The position numbers and the translations under genes were made by a program. From assembly GCA_016197345.1 (NCBI GenBank), contig JACPVY010000568.1, forward strand, positions 1 to 16,101: a DNA stretch of 16,101 nucleotides, written 5' to 3'. This document shows, piece by piece, positions 1 through 6,314 of this stretch (its first letter is position 1; the number at the start of each line of letters is the position of its first letter). The notes under the pieces were generated by a model. That model was given only the letters and a program-made list of their open reading frames with translations. It ran no database searches and had not been told where the DNA came from. This DNA comes from Burkholderiales bacterium. Its GTDB lineage: Bacteria > Pseudomonadota > Gammaproteobacteria > Burkholderiales > Burkholderiaceae_D.

Positions 1-1656
1 AGCCAAGGCAATGCTATTCCCAACACCCTTGTCACCTTTGCCACTAGCAACCTATACACCATCATTTCACCCTCTTCTGGCACCGCCCTCACCAATGCGA
101 ATGGGGTCGCTAGCGTCAATTTATTGCCGAAAGATTTGAATACCGCCTTGAGCCAAATCGGTACTGCCGATAGCGTCAAAGCAACCGTCACCATCAACAA
201 CACCCCCTTGATTAGCACCGCCAATTTCCAATTTGGCACCGCTGGCGTCACGCTAGCCTTGGTTGCCCCTAGCGGTGGCAATATCAGCTTAAATGCCTAC
301 GACACCACGTTGTTGAAAGTCGATGTCTTAGTCAATGGTGCGCCCTACACCAAGGAACAACTCAACATCAATTTCAGCTCGACCTGCGCCCTCAATAGCC
401 GGGCGACGATGTTGCCTAGCGTCGCCACCGCCAATGGCCGCGCCGAAGTGGTGTATGCCGATAAGGGTTGCGGTAGCACCGATGTCGTCACCGCTTCATT
501 CCCCGGTGCCAACCCGGTGACGGCGAATATCGTAGTCGCTACGCCAGTGGCCGCATCGCTAGGGTTTTCTGAAGCATCGCCCACTGACTCGGCGATTGTC
601 ATCAAAGGTGCGGGTGGTATCGGCCGTAGCGAAACGGCAACCCTCACCTTCATCGCTTTAGACACGGCGGGCAAGCCACTAGCCAATCAATTGGTCAATT
701 TCACCGTCAACTCCACCCAACCAGTGACGCTACAAACGACTAGCGCTACCACTGACGCCAATGGCAAAGTCAATGCCTATGTCAATTCCGGCACCCTGCC
801 GACCACCTTCCGCGTGATCGCCAGCTTTGCCAACCTGCCATCGATTAGCACGGTGTCTGGTGTAATCACCGTCAGCAATGGCGCGCCGACCCAAACCGCG
901 TTCACCCTGACCGAAACGTCGAATAATATCGAAGGCTGGAATATCGACAACATCTCTAATACCGTGGCGATCTTATTGGCCGATGCTTCTGGCAACCCGG
1001 TGGTCGATGGCACGCCAGTCGTTTTCACTACCGATAGCGGCGCCATTGGCAGTTCGGCCAATGGTGGCTGCGTCACCAAAAACGGTTTCTGTAACGTCCC
1101 TTTCCGCAGTCAAAACCCGCGCATTAGCGCAGGCACACCCGGCAAACGCGCTGGCTTAGCGACCATCAGCGCAAGCTCGACCACGGCCTTAATCAACATC
1201 AGCGGCCAAATCGGCATGTTCCAAAGCGGTAGCTATGCCACCAATGTGTACGATGCGGCTGGCATCACAGCCTACAACACCAGCGGCAATACCTTGGTCA
1301 ATACCAGTTGCAATGTGTATTCGCTGCAAATCGAAGTCAATGATCTCAATTTCAATCCTATGCCCTTCGGCAGCAAAATCGGCGTTACCAATGCCTCGTC
1401 CGACCTGACGATAGGCTCAATCTTGCCTGCTACCGTGCCGAATATCCTGCCGCACAAAGCCGATGGTAGCCGCACCCTCGTTGCTAGCGAAATGGCAGCG
1501 CACCAAGGCTCTATCCATACCATTCCAATCACTTTACCAGTGGGTTGTGATAGCACCGGCGGCAAAGTCAAAACGGGGACATTTAGCGTCACCATTACTT
1601 CGCCTGATGGTGCGGTGAGTAGCTATCCGTTTAGCTTGCCTTACAATGTGCAATGA
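1..1656 (+). CDS. Ig-like repeat (Big_1/invasin-type) surface protein, C-terminal part
   Basis: The reading frame is open from base 1 and ends at TGA 1654-1656, giving 551 residues. The true start lies outside the window; the TTG at 124 is only an internal codon. The protein is rich in Thr, Ser, Ala, Asn and Val and consists of successive beta-sandwich units. Each unit carries the bacterial Ig-like signature of a 'PL.N..V.F' strand followed by a T-(D/N)-A-N-G-(K/V) turn, seen near nt 91-110, 425-440, 751-770 and, degenerate, near 1050-1100. Four cysteines lie in the second and fourth units and could form disulphides, which fits an exported location. Proteins of this kind are normally long cell-surface or secreted adhesins. 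No C-terminal anchor, autotransporter barrel or LPXTG-like motif is visible, so the anchor would be N-terminal or the protein is a secreted filament. The ligand is unknown. Confidence 0.85.
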   Translation, partial: SQGNAIPNTLVTFATSNLYTIISPSSGTALTNANGVASVNLLPKDLNTALSQIGTADSVKATVTINNTPLISTANFQFGTAGVTLALVAPSGGNISLNAYDTTLLKVDVLVNGAPYTKEQLNINFSSTCALNSRATMLPSVATANGRAEVVYADKGCGSTDVVTASFPGANPVTANIVVATPVAASLGFSEASPTDSAIVIKGAGGIGRSETATLTFIALDTAGKPLANQLVNFTVNSTQPVTLQTTSATTDANGKVNAYVNSGTLPTTFRVIASFANLPSISTVSGVITVSNGAPTQTAFTLTETSNNIEGWNIDNISNTVAILLADASGNPVVDGTPVVFTTDSGAIGSSANGGCVTKNGFCNVPFRSQNPRISAGTPGKRAGLATISASSTTALINISGQIGMFQSGSYATNVYDAAGITAYNTSGNTLVNTSCNVYSLQIEVNDLNFNPMPFGSKIGVTNASSDLTIGSILPATVPNILPHKADGSRTLVASEMAAHQGSIHTIPITLPVGCDSTGGKVKTGTFSVTITSPDGAVSSYPFSLPYNVQ

Positions 1657-1714
1657 AACACCGCAGCCGACGACAATAACCTGTCCCATTTCGGACAACG
1701 AATTGCCTGCTGGC

Positions 1715-1734
1715 GTAGGGTGTGCAACTTGTTG
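1715..1734. repeat. REP-like hairpin: 9-bp arms, 2-base loop
   Basis: A perfect inverted repeat of GTGTGCAAC and GTTGCACAC separated by two bases, preceded by GTAGG. Read on the minus strand it follows the layout 'CCGTG-gcaac-gttgc-CACCCTAC', a hairpin style common among dispersed palindromic elements in betaproteobacteria. It lies about 60 bases after the Ig-like gene stop. It could also act as a weak transcription barrier, but no T-run follows. Confidence 0.65.
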
Positions 1735-1836
1735 CACACGGATCTGTAGGATCGCAACAAATAGCGGAATTTACGGGACAAGCGTGCATCTCACATCGAC
1801 TTGCCAAGATTGAGAACCTTTGCCGTAGCCAAACAG

Positions 1837-1876
1837 GTTGCGCGAAATTCGACAAGCTGCATGCAAGCCACCCGAC
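1837..1876 (+). repeat. Imperfect 40-base direct repeat, copy 1
   Basis: This segment starts GTTGCGCGAA and ends with GCTGCATGCAAGCCACCCGA. It aligns without gaps to 1948-1987 with about 30 of 40 bases identical by eye. The shared core is GCTGCATGC followed by CCACCC. Confidence 0.5.
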
Positions 1877-1938
1877 AAAACTTGCAGCCGAAGCAGAACA
1901 TGTTTTTATCACAATTTATTTCACCCCCACACAACCGT

Positions 1939-1987
1939 GGGCAACGAGTTGCCCGAACAACGATGGGCTGCATGCAGCCCACCCTAC
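1939..1987 (+). repeat. REP-like double hairpin and 40-base direct repeat, copy 2
   Basis: Two palindromes sit side by side. The first has arms GGGCAAC and GTTGCCC around 1940-1955. The second is the perfect 16-bp palindrome GGGCTGCATGCAGCCC at 1965-1980, followed by ACCCTAC. The ACCCTAC end is the inverse of the GTAGGGT beside the hairpin at 1715, so the whole block is bounded by inverted copies of the same heptamer. That arrangement resembles a BIME or a small non-autonomous element. Confidence 0.6.
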
Positions 1988-1998
1988 CAAATCATCGT

Positions 1999-2946
1999 AT
2001 GCAAGACTGGCCCCTACTCCACCGCCTATGGCAACGCCACTGTGAACCCGGTTATCGCGCAACGAGCGAGGATAATGCGCTATGGCGCAGCCAAGTGCGG
2101 GCGCTGTATGCCAACCATATTGCGCACCCGGTCGCACTGAATTTTCTGCTGCAAGAGCGCCCTAGCCTCGAACAATTCCGCACATGGGTGGAAGAATCGC
2201 ATGCGCAATATTTGCTGCTAGCAGACGAACACGAGCAAGCGCTATCAGAGGAAGATTTGCAGCTATCCCCCAGCCAACTCGCCTGTTGGCAAGAAAATGG
2301 CTATCTCGTGTTGCCTAGCGTGATTAGCGCGGCGGCGTGTGCGGAGAGCCGCGCCGTGGTGTGGGATTTTTTGGGGGCCAGTTTGCACGACCCGGCAAGC
2401 TGGTATAGCACACACAGCAAGCAACCGGGTTTGATGCTACCGCTCTACAATCAAGTGCGCTTGAACACCAACCGCGCTTCGCGCCGGGTTCAAGCGGCTT
2501 ATCAGCAACTGTATGGCGAGCGTGCCATTTATAAAACCATAGACCACCTCAGCTTCAACCCGCCCGAAACCGAACATTTTAGTTTTCGAGGTGATGGTGT
2601 GCATTGGGATGTCAGCCTCAGCTTGCCGATTCCTGAGCGCTATCAAGGCTTGCTATATTTGACGGATTGCGGTGCGCAAGATGGTGCGTTTCATTGCGTG
2701 CCGGGTTTTCAACATCGGATCGCCGATTGGCTTGCAAGCCTGCCGCCAAAAGTCGATGCCCGCGAGTATGCGGCAAAGCATTTGCAAAAAGAATTGCAAC
2801 CTGTCCCCGGCAAGGCGGGCGATTTTGTGATTTGGCATCAAGCGCTACCGCACTGCGCCACCGCCAACCACGGCCAAACGCCGCGTATCGTGCAGTATTT
2901 GGCCTATATTCCGGTGGATGAAGTGGTGCAGATGGAGTGGCTTTAG
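1999..2946 (+). CDS. Phytanoyl-CoA dioxygenase (PhyH) family protein
   Basis: A 315-residue protein from ATG 1999. The frame stays open back to about 1801, but that part encodes repeat-derived sequence and was excluded. PhyH-family enzymes are non-haem Fe(II)/2-oxoglutarate oxygenases. The visible motifs are H202-W203-D204 (the HxD iron ligands, in 'GVHWDVS'), a distal histidine most likely H285 in 'ALPHCATANH', and R296 in 'TPRIVQY', placed to bind 2-oxoglutarate. The entry strand 'ENGYLVLPSVIS' is typical of the family. About 90 N-terminal residues are helical and outside the core fold. No signal peptide is seen, so it is cytoplasmic. The substrate cannot be deduced, since the family covers lipid, antibiotic and small-metabolite hydroxylases. 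There is no clear Shine-Dalgarno before 1999; GTG 2095 is a fallback start. Confidence 0.8.
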   Translation: MQDWPLLHRLWQRHCEPGYRATSEDNALWRSQVRALYANHIAHPVALNFLLQERPSLEQFRTWVEESHAQYLLLADEHEQALSEEDLQLSPSQLACWQENGYLVLPSVISAAACAESRAVVWDFLGASLHDPASWYSTHSKQPGLMLPLYNQVRLNTNRASRRVQAAYQQLYGERAIYKTIDHLSFNPPETEHFSFRGDGVHWDVSLSLPIPERYQGLLYLTDCGAQDGAFHCVPGFQHRIADWLASLPPKVDAREYAAKHLQKELQPVPGKAGDFVIWHQALPHCATANHGQTPRIVQYLAYIPVDEVVQMEWL

Positions 2947-2950
2947 CGGG

Positions 2951-2979
2951 AGGCGGAGGCGCCACATCCGCGTCCGCCT
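2951..2979. terminator. Hairpin between convergent genes, possible bidirectional terminator
   Basis: Perfect 7-bp arms AGGCGGA (2951-2957) and TCCGCCT (2973-2979) with a 15-base loop lie in the 43 bases between the stops of two convergent genes. On the plus strand it is followed by GTTGTCGCATTTATTC, only modestly T-rich. The position supports termination more than the sequence does. Confidence 0.4.
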
Positions 2980-2989
2980 GTTGTCGCAT

Positions 2990-3439
2990 TTATTCTAACG
3001 GTGTGACCACACGATCAGCCAAATTCACTGAAAACTGCTTACGCCTCTCATTGCGAATCAATAATGCCTTGCCATCTTCACTCAATGTAATGCTGGTGAT
3101 ATAGCAAATCTGCGCATCACGTTCAAACTTCTCATTGATGTCGATTGCATACACTTGCATCGCCCACAATTGTTCGCCGCTTTTCTCATCAAAAGCAAGC
3201 AATACACCACCATCTTGCGCGAAACCAAATTCGCGACCGTTGACGGTGGTTTCATAGCGAATTCCGCCATGTACAAGTGGTTCGACTTCTGCGGGGGCCT
3301 TACGTCTGGCACTAAAAACAGCCATATTTCTCTCCTTGGCGGCATATTTAACCGCTGGTGTTGAAGGGGTTTGCTGATTGGCGCTAGGCGTCATGCATGC
3401 GCAACAGAGCAAGCATGACGCCACGCAAATGAATCTCAT
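2990..3439 (-). CDS. Small predicted lipoprotein of unknown function, partner of the upstream peptidase
   Basis: A 149-residue protein starting at ATG 3439. This start overlaps the peptidase stop as ATGA, so translation is probably coupled. The N-terminus (MR followed by a Phe/Ile/Cys/Leu-rich stretch ending in LLCCAC) looks like a lipoprotein signal with the modified Cys near residue 15, followed by a Ser/Thr/Pro/Gln linker. From about residue 55 there is a compact beta-rich unit with 'GGVLLAFDEKSGEQLWAMQ', which resembles one PQQ/beta-propeller blade, and a second strand pair 'ITLSEDGKALLIRNE'. An internal ATG at 3325 (residue 39) has a better ribosome site and would give a 111-residue cytoplasmic form. 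I cannot name the function. An immunity or inhibitor role for the adjacent protease is inferred from the overlap only. Confidence 0.7.
   Translation of the reverse strand: MRFICVASCLLCCACMTPSANQQTPSTPAVKYAAKERNMAVFSARRKAPAEVEPLVHGGIRYETTVNGREFGFAQDGGVLLAFDEKSGEQLWAMQVYAIDINEKFERDAQICYITSITLSEDGKALLIRNERRKQFSVNLADRVVTPLE
3332..3337 (-). promoter_or_regulatory. Strong internal Shine-Dalgarno inside the lipoprotein gene
   Basis: On the minus strand AAGGAG sits six bases before the in-frame ATG at 3325-3323. This is a better ribosome site than the one before the annotated ATG at 3439 (AAGGCG about 11 bases away). It either marks the real start of a cytoplasmic protein or allows two products from one gene. 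Confidence 0.55.
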
Positions 3440-4449
3440 TGCCGCAACGCCTTTTTGCGATCAGCTTCGGAGACGGCACCAACCAAATCCGCAGCTAAAT
3501 AGGCCCAGCTTTCGGCATTATTGAGTGCATCTTTGTGACTGAATCCGGGCCGCACATTGAGCCCTTGATGGTCATATTTGATATCTTCTGTTTGCAGTAA
3601 ACTATGTGTCAATTCATGCACCACCGTCAGCGCACATAGCCACAGCTTGGGAATGACACCCATCTTGTTTGGGCTACCCAATTTTAAAAATTCTTTGAAT
3701 AAATAAATAACTGGACGGGTTTCGCCTTCCGCCACCGCCGCAAAGGTACCATCGCCATCGAAATCATCGCGCAAATGCGGCAAATCCGAAAACGTGACAT
3801 TGGTCGAATTACACGCGTTGGTAATTTTTTTGAAGCCAGTTAGCAGCGTAGCGGTCGTTGCTAATACCTTTTGCTCGTCATCGCCACCGGCATGAAACCA
3901 GCGCTTCACGATTTCGAGCGTGCTAGGCTCAGCAGCAGCAAGCTTGATTTGCACTTCCATACTCCACTTGCGCGCCAGTTGCAGGGAATCAGACATCATT
4001 TGGCGGTTAGCATCGCCAAATATCTCAACCGCCAACATCAAGTCAGTCTTGATGCCTTCCTTTGTTTTACCAGCGAACTGATCATACGGCCAAGCCGTTA
4101 AGTTTTTAGGTGGGTCCATCACCCATACACTCTGGTTGCCTTTTTTCTCCACCAGATAAAAATGCTGCATGGTTTTTAAAAAGGCGGCGCGTTCTTGGAA
4201 ACCGGGTGTACCGACATTCGCCGCTTTTAGCATTGCCTCAGCTTGGGCAGAGGCTGTAGCACCGCCACCTTTGCCAATCTCATGCAAATAATCCCGCAAC
4301 TCATCCAAACTTCTGGCCTGCCCAGCATCGGGGCCATCTGGCTTAAGCATCATTTTCAAATTGGATTCAATTTTCTTCCAACTATCATCCAATGATTGCG
4401 TTTTTAGGACTTCGACCGACTTTTGATAAACTTCGCTAAATGTATCCAC
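3436..4449 (-). CDS. Asp-zincin (M35-type) metalloendopeptidase domain protein
   Basis: A 337-residue protein from GTG 4449. A TTG one codon upstream (4452) is possible, but GGAG at 4460-4457 is 7 bases from the GTG and only 4 from the TTG. The C-terminal half shows the Asp-zincin layout: 'VKRWF' and a downstream helix, then H278-E279-L-T-H282 (zinc ligands and catalytic Glu), then T287-E-D289-I-K-Y292, matching the T-x-D-x-x-Y motif that supplies the Asp zinc ligand, and finally 'ALNNAESWAYLAADL', the conserved family helix. Deuterolysin-like and peptidyl-Lys enzymes share these features. The N-terminal ~130 residues are helical and unrecognised. There is no signal peptide or membrane segment, unlike classical secreted M35 enzymes, so it is either cytoplasmic or exported by a non-Sec route. 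It is first in an operon with the predicted lipoprotein. The substrate is unknown. Confidence 0.8.
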   Translation of the reverse strand: MDTFSEVYQKSVEVLKTQSLDDSWKKIESNLKMMLKPDGPDAGQARSLDELRDYLHEIGKGGGATASAQAEAMLKAANVGTPGFQERAAFLKTMQHFYLVEKKGNQSVWVMDPPKNLTAWPYDQFAGKTKEGIKTDLMLAVEIFGDANRQMMSDSLQLARKWSMEVQIKLAAAEPSTLEIVKRWFHAGGDDEQKVLATTATLLTGFKKITNACNSTNVTFSDLPHLRDDFDGDGTFAAVAEGETRPVIYLFKEFLKLGSPNKMGVIPKLWLCALTVVHELTHSLLQTEDIKYDHQGLNVRPGFSHKDALNNAESWAYLAADLVGAVSEADRKKALRQ

Positions 4450-4650
4450 CAAATCACTCCATAAACATCAAGAAAACATGACGACCTAGCAAAAACACGC
4501 GACCCACTTGGGGGCAAATGAGCGGGTCAAAACGTTTAGGTTCACATCGGTGCTCGCAAGCATTTTCGCGTGGCGACCACCTCAATATTTATCTTGACGC
4601 TGCATGTGTAGCAATACACAGCGACAAAAGTGGCTATTTTACAATGTCAT

Positions 4651-4674
4651 GAAAATTTCCCATGGAAAATTTTC
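4651..4674. promoter_or_regulatory. 24-bp AT-rich palindrome, possible operator
   Basis: Arms GAAAATTT and AAATTTTC flank a CCATGG-containing centre, so 11 of 12 symmetric pairs match. Outside it, AATGT (4644-4648) and ACATT (4676-4680) are also complementary. The AT-rich, symmetric form suits a dimeric regulator better than a terminator. It lies about 200 bp upstream of the peptidase start, so any control would be through a distant promoter. Confidence 0.4.
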
Positions 4675-4710
4675 AACATTTACGTTGCAAGATGTAAGCA
4701 GCGTAATGAC

Positions 4711-4752
4711 TAAAGCGGCAGCACCCGCCGTGAAGCGAATGCTGCCGCTTTA
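4711..4752 (-). terminator. Terminator-like hairpin downstream of the flavodoxin-like gene
   Basis: Perfect 13-bp arms TAAAGCGGCAGCA and TGCTGCCGCTTTA enclose a 16-base loop, starting 29 bases beyond the minus-strand stop at 4781. The tail after the stem on the minus strand (GTCATTACG) is not a clean T-run. It may work as a transcript-end stabiliser or a weak intrinsic terminator for the pirin/flavodoxin unit. Confidence 0.65.
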
Positions 4753-4780
4753 TCTATTAACCGCGATCAGATTTTGATCA

Positions 4781-5353
4781 TCAACCCTTAAACTTCGCTG
4801 CCACCTGCGCCACGCGTTCACCAAACAAGCGTGCCGTTTCCAAATCGCCTGGCAATGGCCCTTCTTCTGGCGAAGAATCGGATGGGCTTTGCGCCATCGC
4901 ACCTGCAAACGAGCCTACGAAATTAACGTCGTTACGTTCTGCCGATTTTTTATTCGATGGCATCAAACCTGTCCCGACCCAAATCATGCTGTGTTGCATG
5001 GATAGCGTGAACAGATAATGCAAGGTCGAGAGCTTATCGCCGTTCATGGTGGCCGAATTGGTGAAACCGGCGGCGATTTTGTCTTTCCACATTTGCGTGA
5101 ACCAAGGCTTGGAGGAAGCATCGGCGAATTTTTTGAATTGCCACGAGACTGTCCCCATATACGTTGGTGAACCGAAGATCAGCGCGTCAGCGGCATGCAA
5201 AATCGCCCATTGTTCATCGCTCAAATTACCTTCCGCATCAATCGCCACTAATTGCGCATTAGCGTCCACTTTTTGCGCACCAGCCAACACGGCTTCTGCT
5301 TGTTTTTTGGTGTGGCCGTAGCCGGAATGGAATACAACTGCAACTTTTGCCAT
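4781..5353 (-). CDS. WrbA-like flavodoxin-fold NAD(P)H:quinone oxidoreductase family protein
   Basis: A 190-residue protein from ATG 5353 with AAGGAAA just upstream. It has a flavodoxin fold: the first strand 'KVAVVFHSGYGHTKK' contains the FMN phosphate-binding loop (residues 10-17), 'ALIFGSPTYMGTVSWQFKKF' (about 58-77) is the second FMN-contact loop seen in WrbA and related reductases, and the 'KIAAGFTNSATMNGDK' segment is the third. Such proteins use FMN and NAD(P)H to reduce quinones by two electrons in the cytoplasm, or act as general flavin reductases. It lies 124 bases downstream of the pirin gene on the same strand and near a LysR gene whose E. coli relative responds to quinone-like compounds. 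It is near the family's usual length but differs enough from E. coli WrbA that I do not give the symbol. Confidence 0.82.
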   Translation of the reverse strand: MAKVAVVFHSGYGHTKKQAEAVLAGAQKVDANAQLVAIDAEGNLSDEQWAILHAADALIFGSPTYMGTVSWQFKKFADASSKPWFTQMWKDKIAAGFTNSATMNGDKLSTLHYLFTLSMQHSMIWVGTGLMPSNKKSAERNDVNFVGSFAGAMAQSPSDSSPEEGPLPGDLETARLFGERVAQVAAKFKG

Positions 5354-5477
5354 GATTTTTCCTTGAATGATTTGAATGAAATGTGTGTGTCACTTTTGCC
5401 CGTATCGTGGCGTGTTATGTGGCGCATTATGAGCCATGTTTCTGCACCACGTTTTGCTGCAAACCTACTGCAAAAAA

Positions 5478-6185
5478 TTAATGCGTGGTGGGTAAATCGA
5501 ACACCAATACTTCGGCGTCTTCCCCCTCGCTAATCCGTACTTCCTGCTCGCCTACTAGCATCGCTGCATCGCCGCCCTGCAAAGCGACACCGTTGACTTG
5601 CACTTTACCGCGTGCGACATGGACATACACTTGCCGCCCATTAGCGATTTCCCGCTGCGCTTGTTGCGCACCATCAAATAAACCGACATACAGCGCCGCA
5701 TCTTGCTGCATGCTGACCGATCCTTCACGTCCATCATTGCTAGCGACTAAGCGTAACACGCCTTGTTTTTCGGCGTCGCTAAAGACTTTCTCTTCATAGC
5801 TAGGCGCACTACCGACTTTGTTAGGCATGATCCAAATTTGCAACAAATGCACTTGCTGATCGACGCTATGGTTGTATTCCGAATGCAGCACACCTTTGCC
5901 AGCGCTCATTCTTTGCACTGCGCCGGGTTTGATCGTGCTGCCATTGCCCATGCTGTCTTTGTGCGTCAATTCCCCCGCCAACACATAGCTGATGATTTCC
6001 ATGTCTCTATGACCATGCATACCAAAGCCATTGTCAGGTGCGATGTAATCATCATTGATCACGCGCAGCGGGCCAAATGCCATGTGTTTGCTATCGTAGT
6101 AATCTGCAAAAGAAAAGCTATGCCAAGATTGCAGCCAGCCATGATCAGCAAAACCACGTTCATCACGTTTGCGTAGAGTCAACAT
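5478..6185 (-). CDS. Pirin family protein (YhhW-like, possible quercetin dioxygenase)
   Basis: A 235-residue bicupin protein from ATG 6185, with AAGGAA eight bases before the start. The N-terminal cupin contains all four metal ligands expected for the pirin family, H57, H59, H101 and E103, in 'GMHGHRDMEIISY' and 'GVLHSEYN'. The numbering is the same as in E. coli YhhW, which has quercetin 2,3-dioxygenase activity in vitro. The signature 'FGPLRVINDD..AP..GFG' (about 37-55) is also present. The C-terminal cupin (about 130-232) lacks metal ligands, as is usual. The physiological substrate is unknown. The gene is divergent from the lysR-type gene and precedes the flavodoxin-like gene. This suggests a LysR-controlled response to phenolic or quinone compounds, which is inference from context. 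Confidence 0.9.
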   Translation of the reverse strand: MLTLRKRDERGFADHGWLQSWHSFSFADYYDSKHMAFGPLRVINDDYIAPDNGFGMHGHRDMEIISYVLAGELTHKDSMGNGSTIKPGAVQRMSAGKGVLHSEYNHSVDQQVHLLQIWIMPNKVGSAPSYEEKVFSDAEKQGVLRLVASNDGREGSVSMQQDAALYVGLFDGAQQAQREIANGRQVYVHVARGKVQVNGVALQGGDAAMLVGEQEVRISEGEDAEVLVFDLPTTH

Positions 6186-6265
6186 AATGCATTCCTTATT
6201 CTAAAATTTTGTACAGTGGAAATAGTGTGTTTCCCTGCGATGGATGTACTATATAGGCTCTCCAG

Positions 6266-6289
6266 CGAATTCACTAGTCGTTGAATTCG
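6266..6289. promoter_or_regulatory. Dyad in the pirin-lysR divergent promoter, probable LysR operator
   Basis: Arms CGAATTCA and TGAATTCG are separated by eight bases, a perfect 8+8 inverted repeat within the 129-base divergent region. It lies 25 bases before the lysR ATG and 80 bases before the pirin ATG. LysR-type regulators bind interrupted dyads containing a T-N11-A core. Here the symmetric pairs give even spacings (N8, N10, N12), so the match to the consensus is partial. Confidence 0.55.
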
Positions 6290-6314
6290 GATAAGTCATT
6301 CAAAATTTTTGAAC

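Larger units (their letters stand above)
1657..1998. other. Non-coding intergenic stretch rich in short hairpins
   Basis: This 342-base gap separates the Ig-like gene from the dioxygenase gene. It holds at least three short inverted repeats (1715-1734, 1939-1955, 1965-1980) and an imperfect 40-base direct duplication (1837-1876 and 1948-1987). Open frames that cross it in several phases are low-complexity translations of these repeats and match no family I recognise. The promoter of the downstream gene should lie here, but no convincing -35/-10 pair stands out. Confidence 0.6.
4453..4780. promoter_or_regulatory. Intergenic region upstream of the peptidase operon, with palindromes
   Basis: These 328 bases separate the peptidase start from the end of the flavodoxin-like gene. 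They contain a stem-loop TGTGTA-GCAA-TACACA (4605-4620), a near-perfect 24-bp palindrome (4651-4674) and, next to the flavodoxin gene, a long terminator-like hairpin (4711-4752). On the minus strand TTGCTA (about 4616-4611) and TAAATA 17 bases further on could be a weak promoter for the peptidase operon. No coding sequence is seen. Confidence 0.4.

Noticed and set aside
1711..1990. CRISPR array
   Set aside because: The repeats are degenerate, palindromic and unevenly spaced, with no constant repeat-spacer period and no cas genes.
1801..1998. N-terminal extension of the dioxygenase frame back to TTG 1801, adding 66 residues
   Set aside because: The added part is Arg/Gln/Thr-rich translation of the hairpin block and duplicated repeats, with no domain features.
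1722..2045. 107-codon plus-strand open frame in the hairpin region
   Set aside because: It is made of repeat-derived sequence and runs into the dioxygenase gene in another phase.
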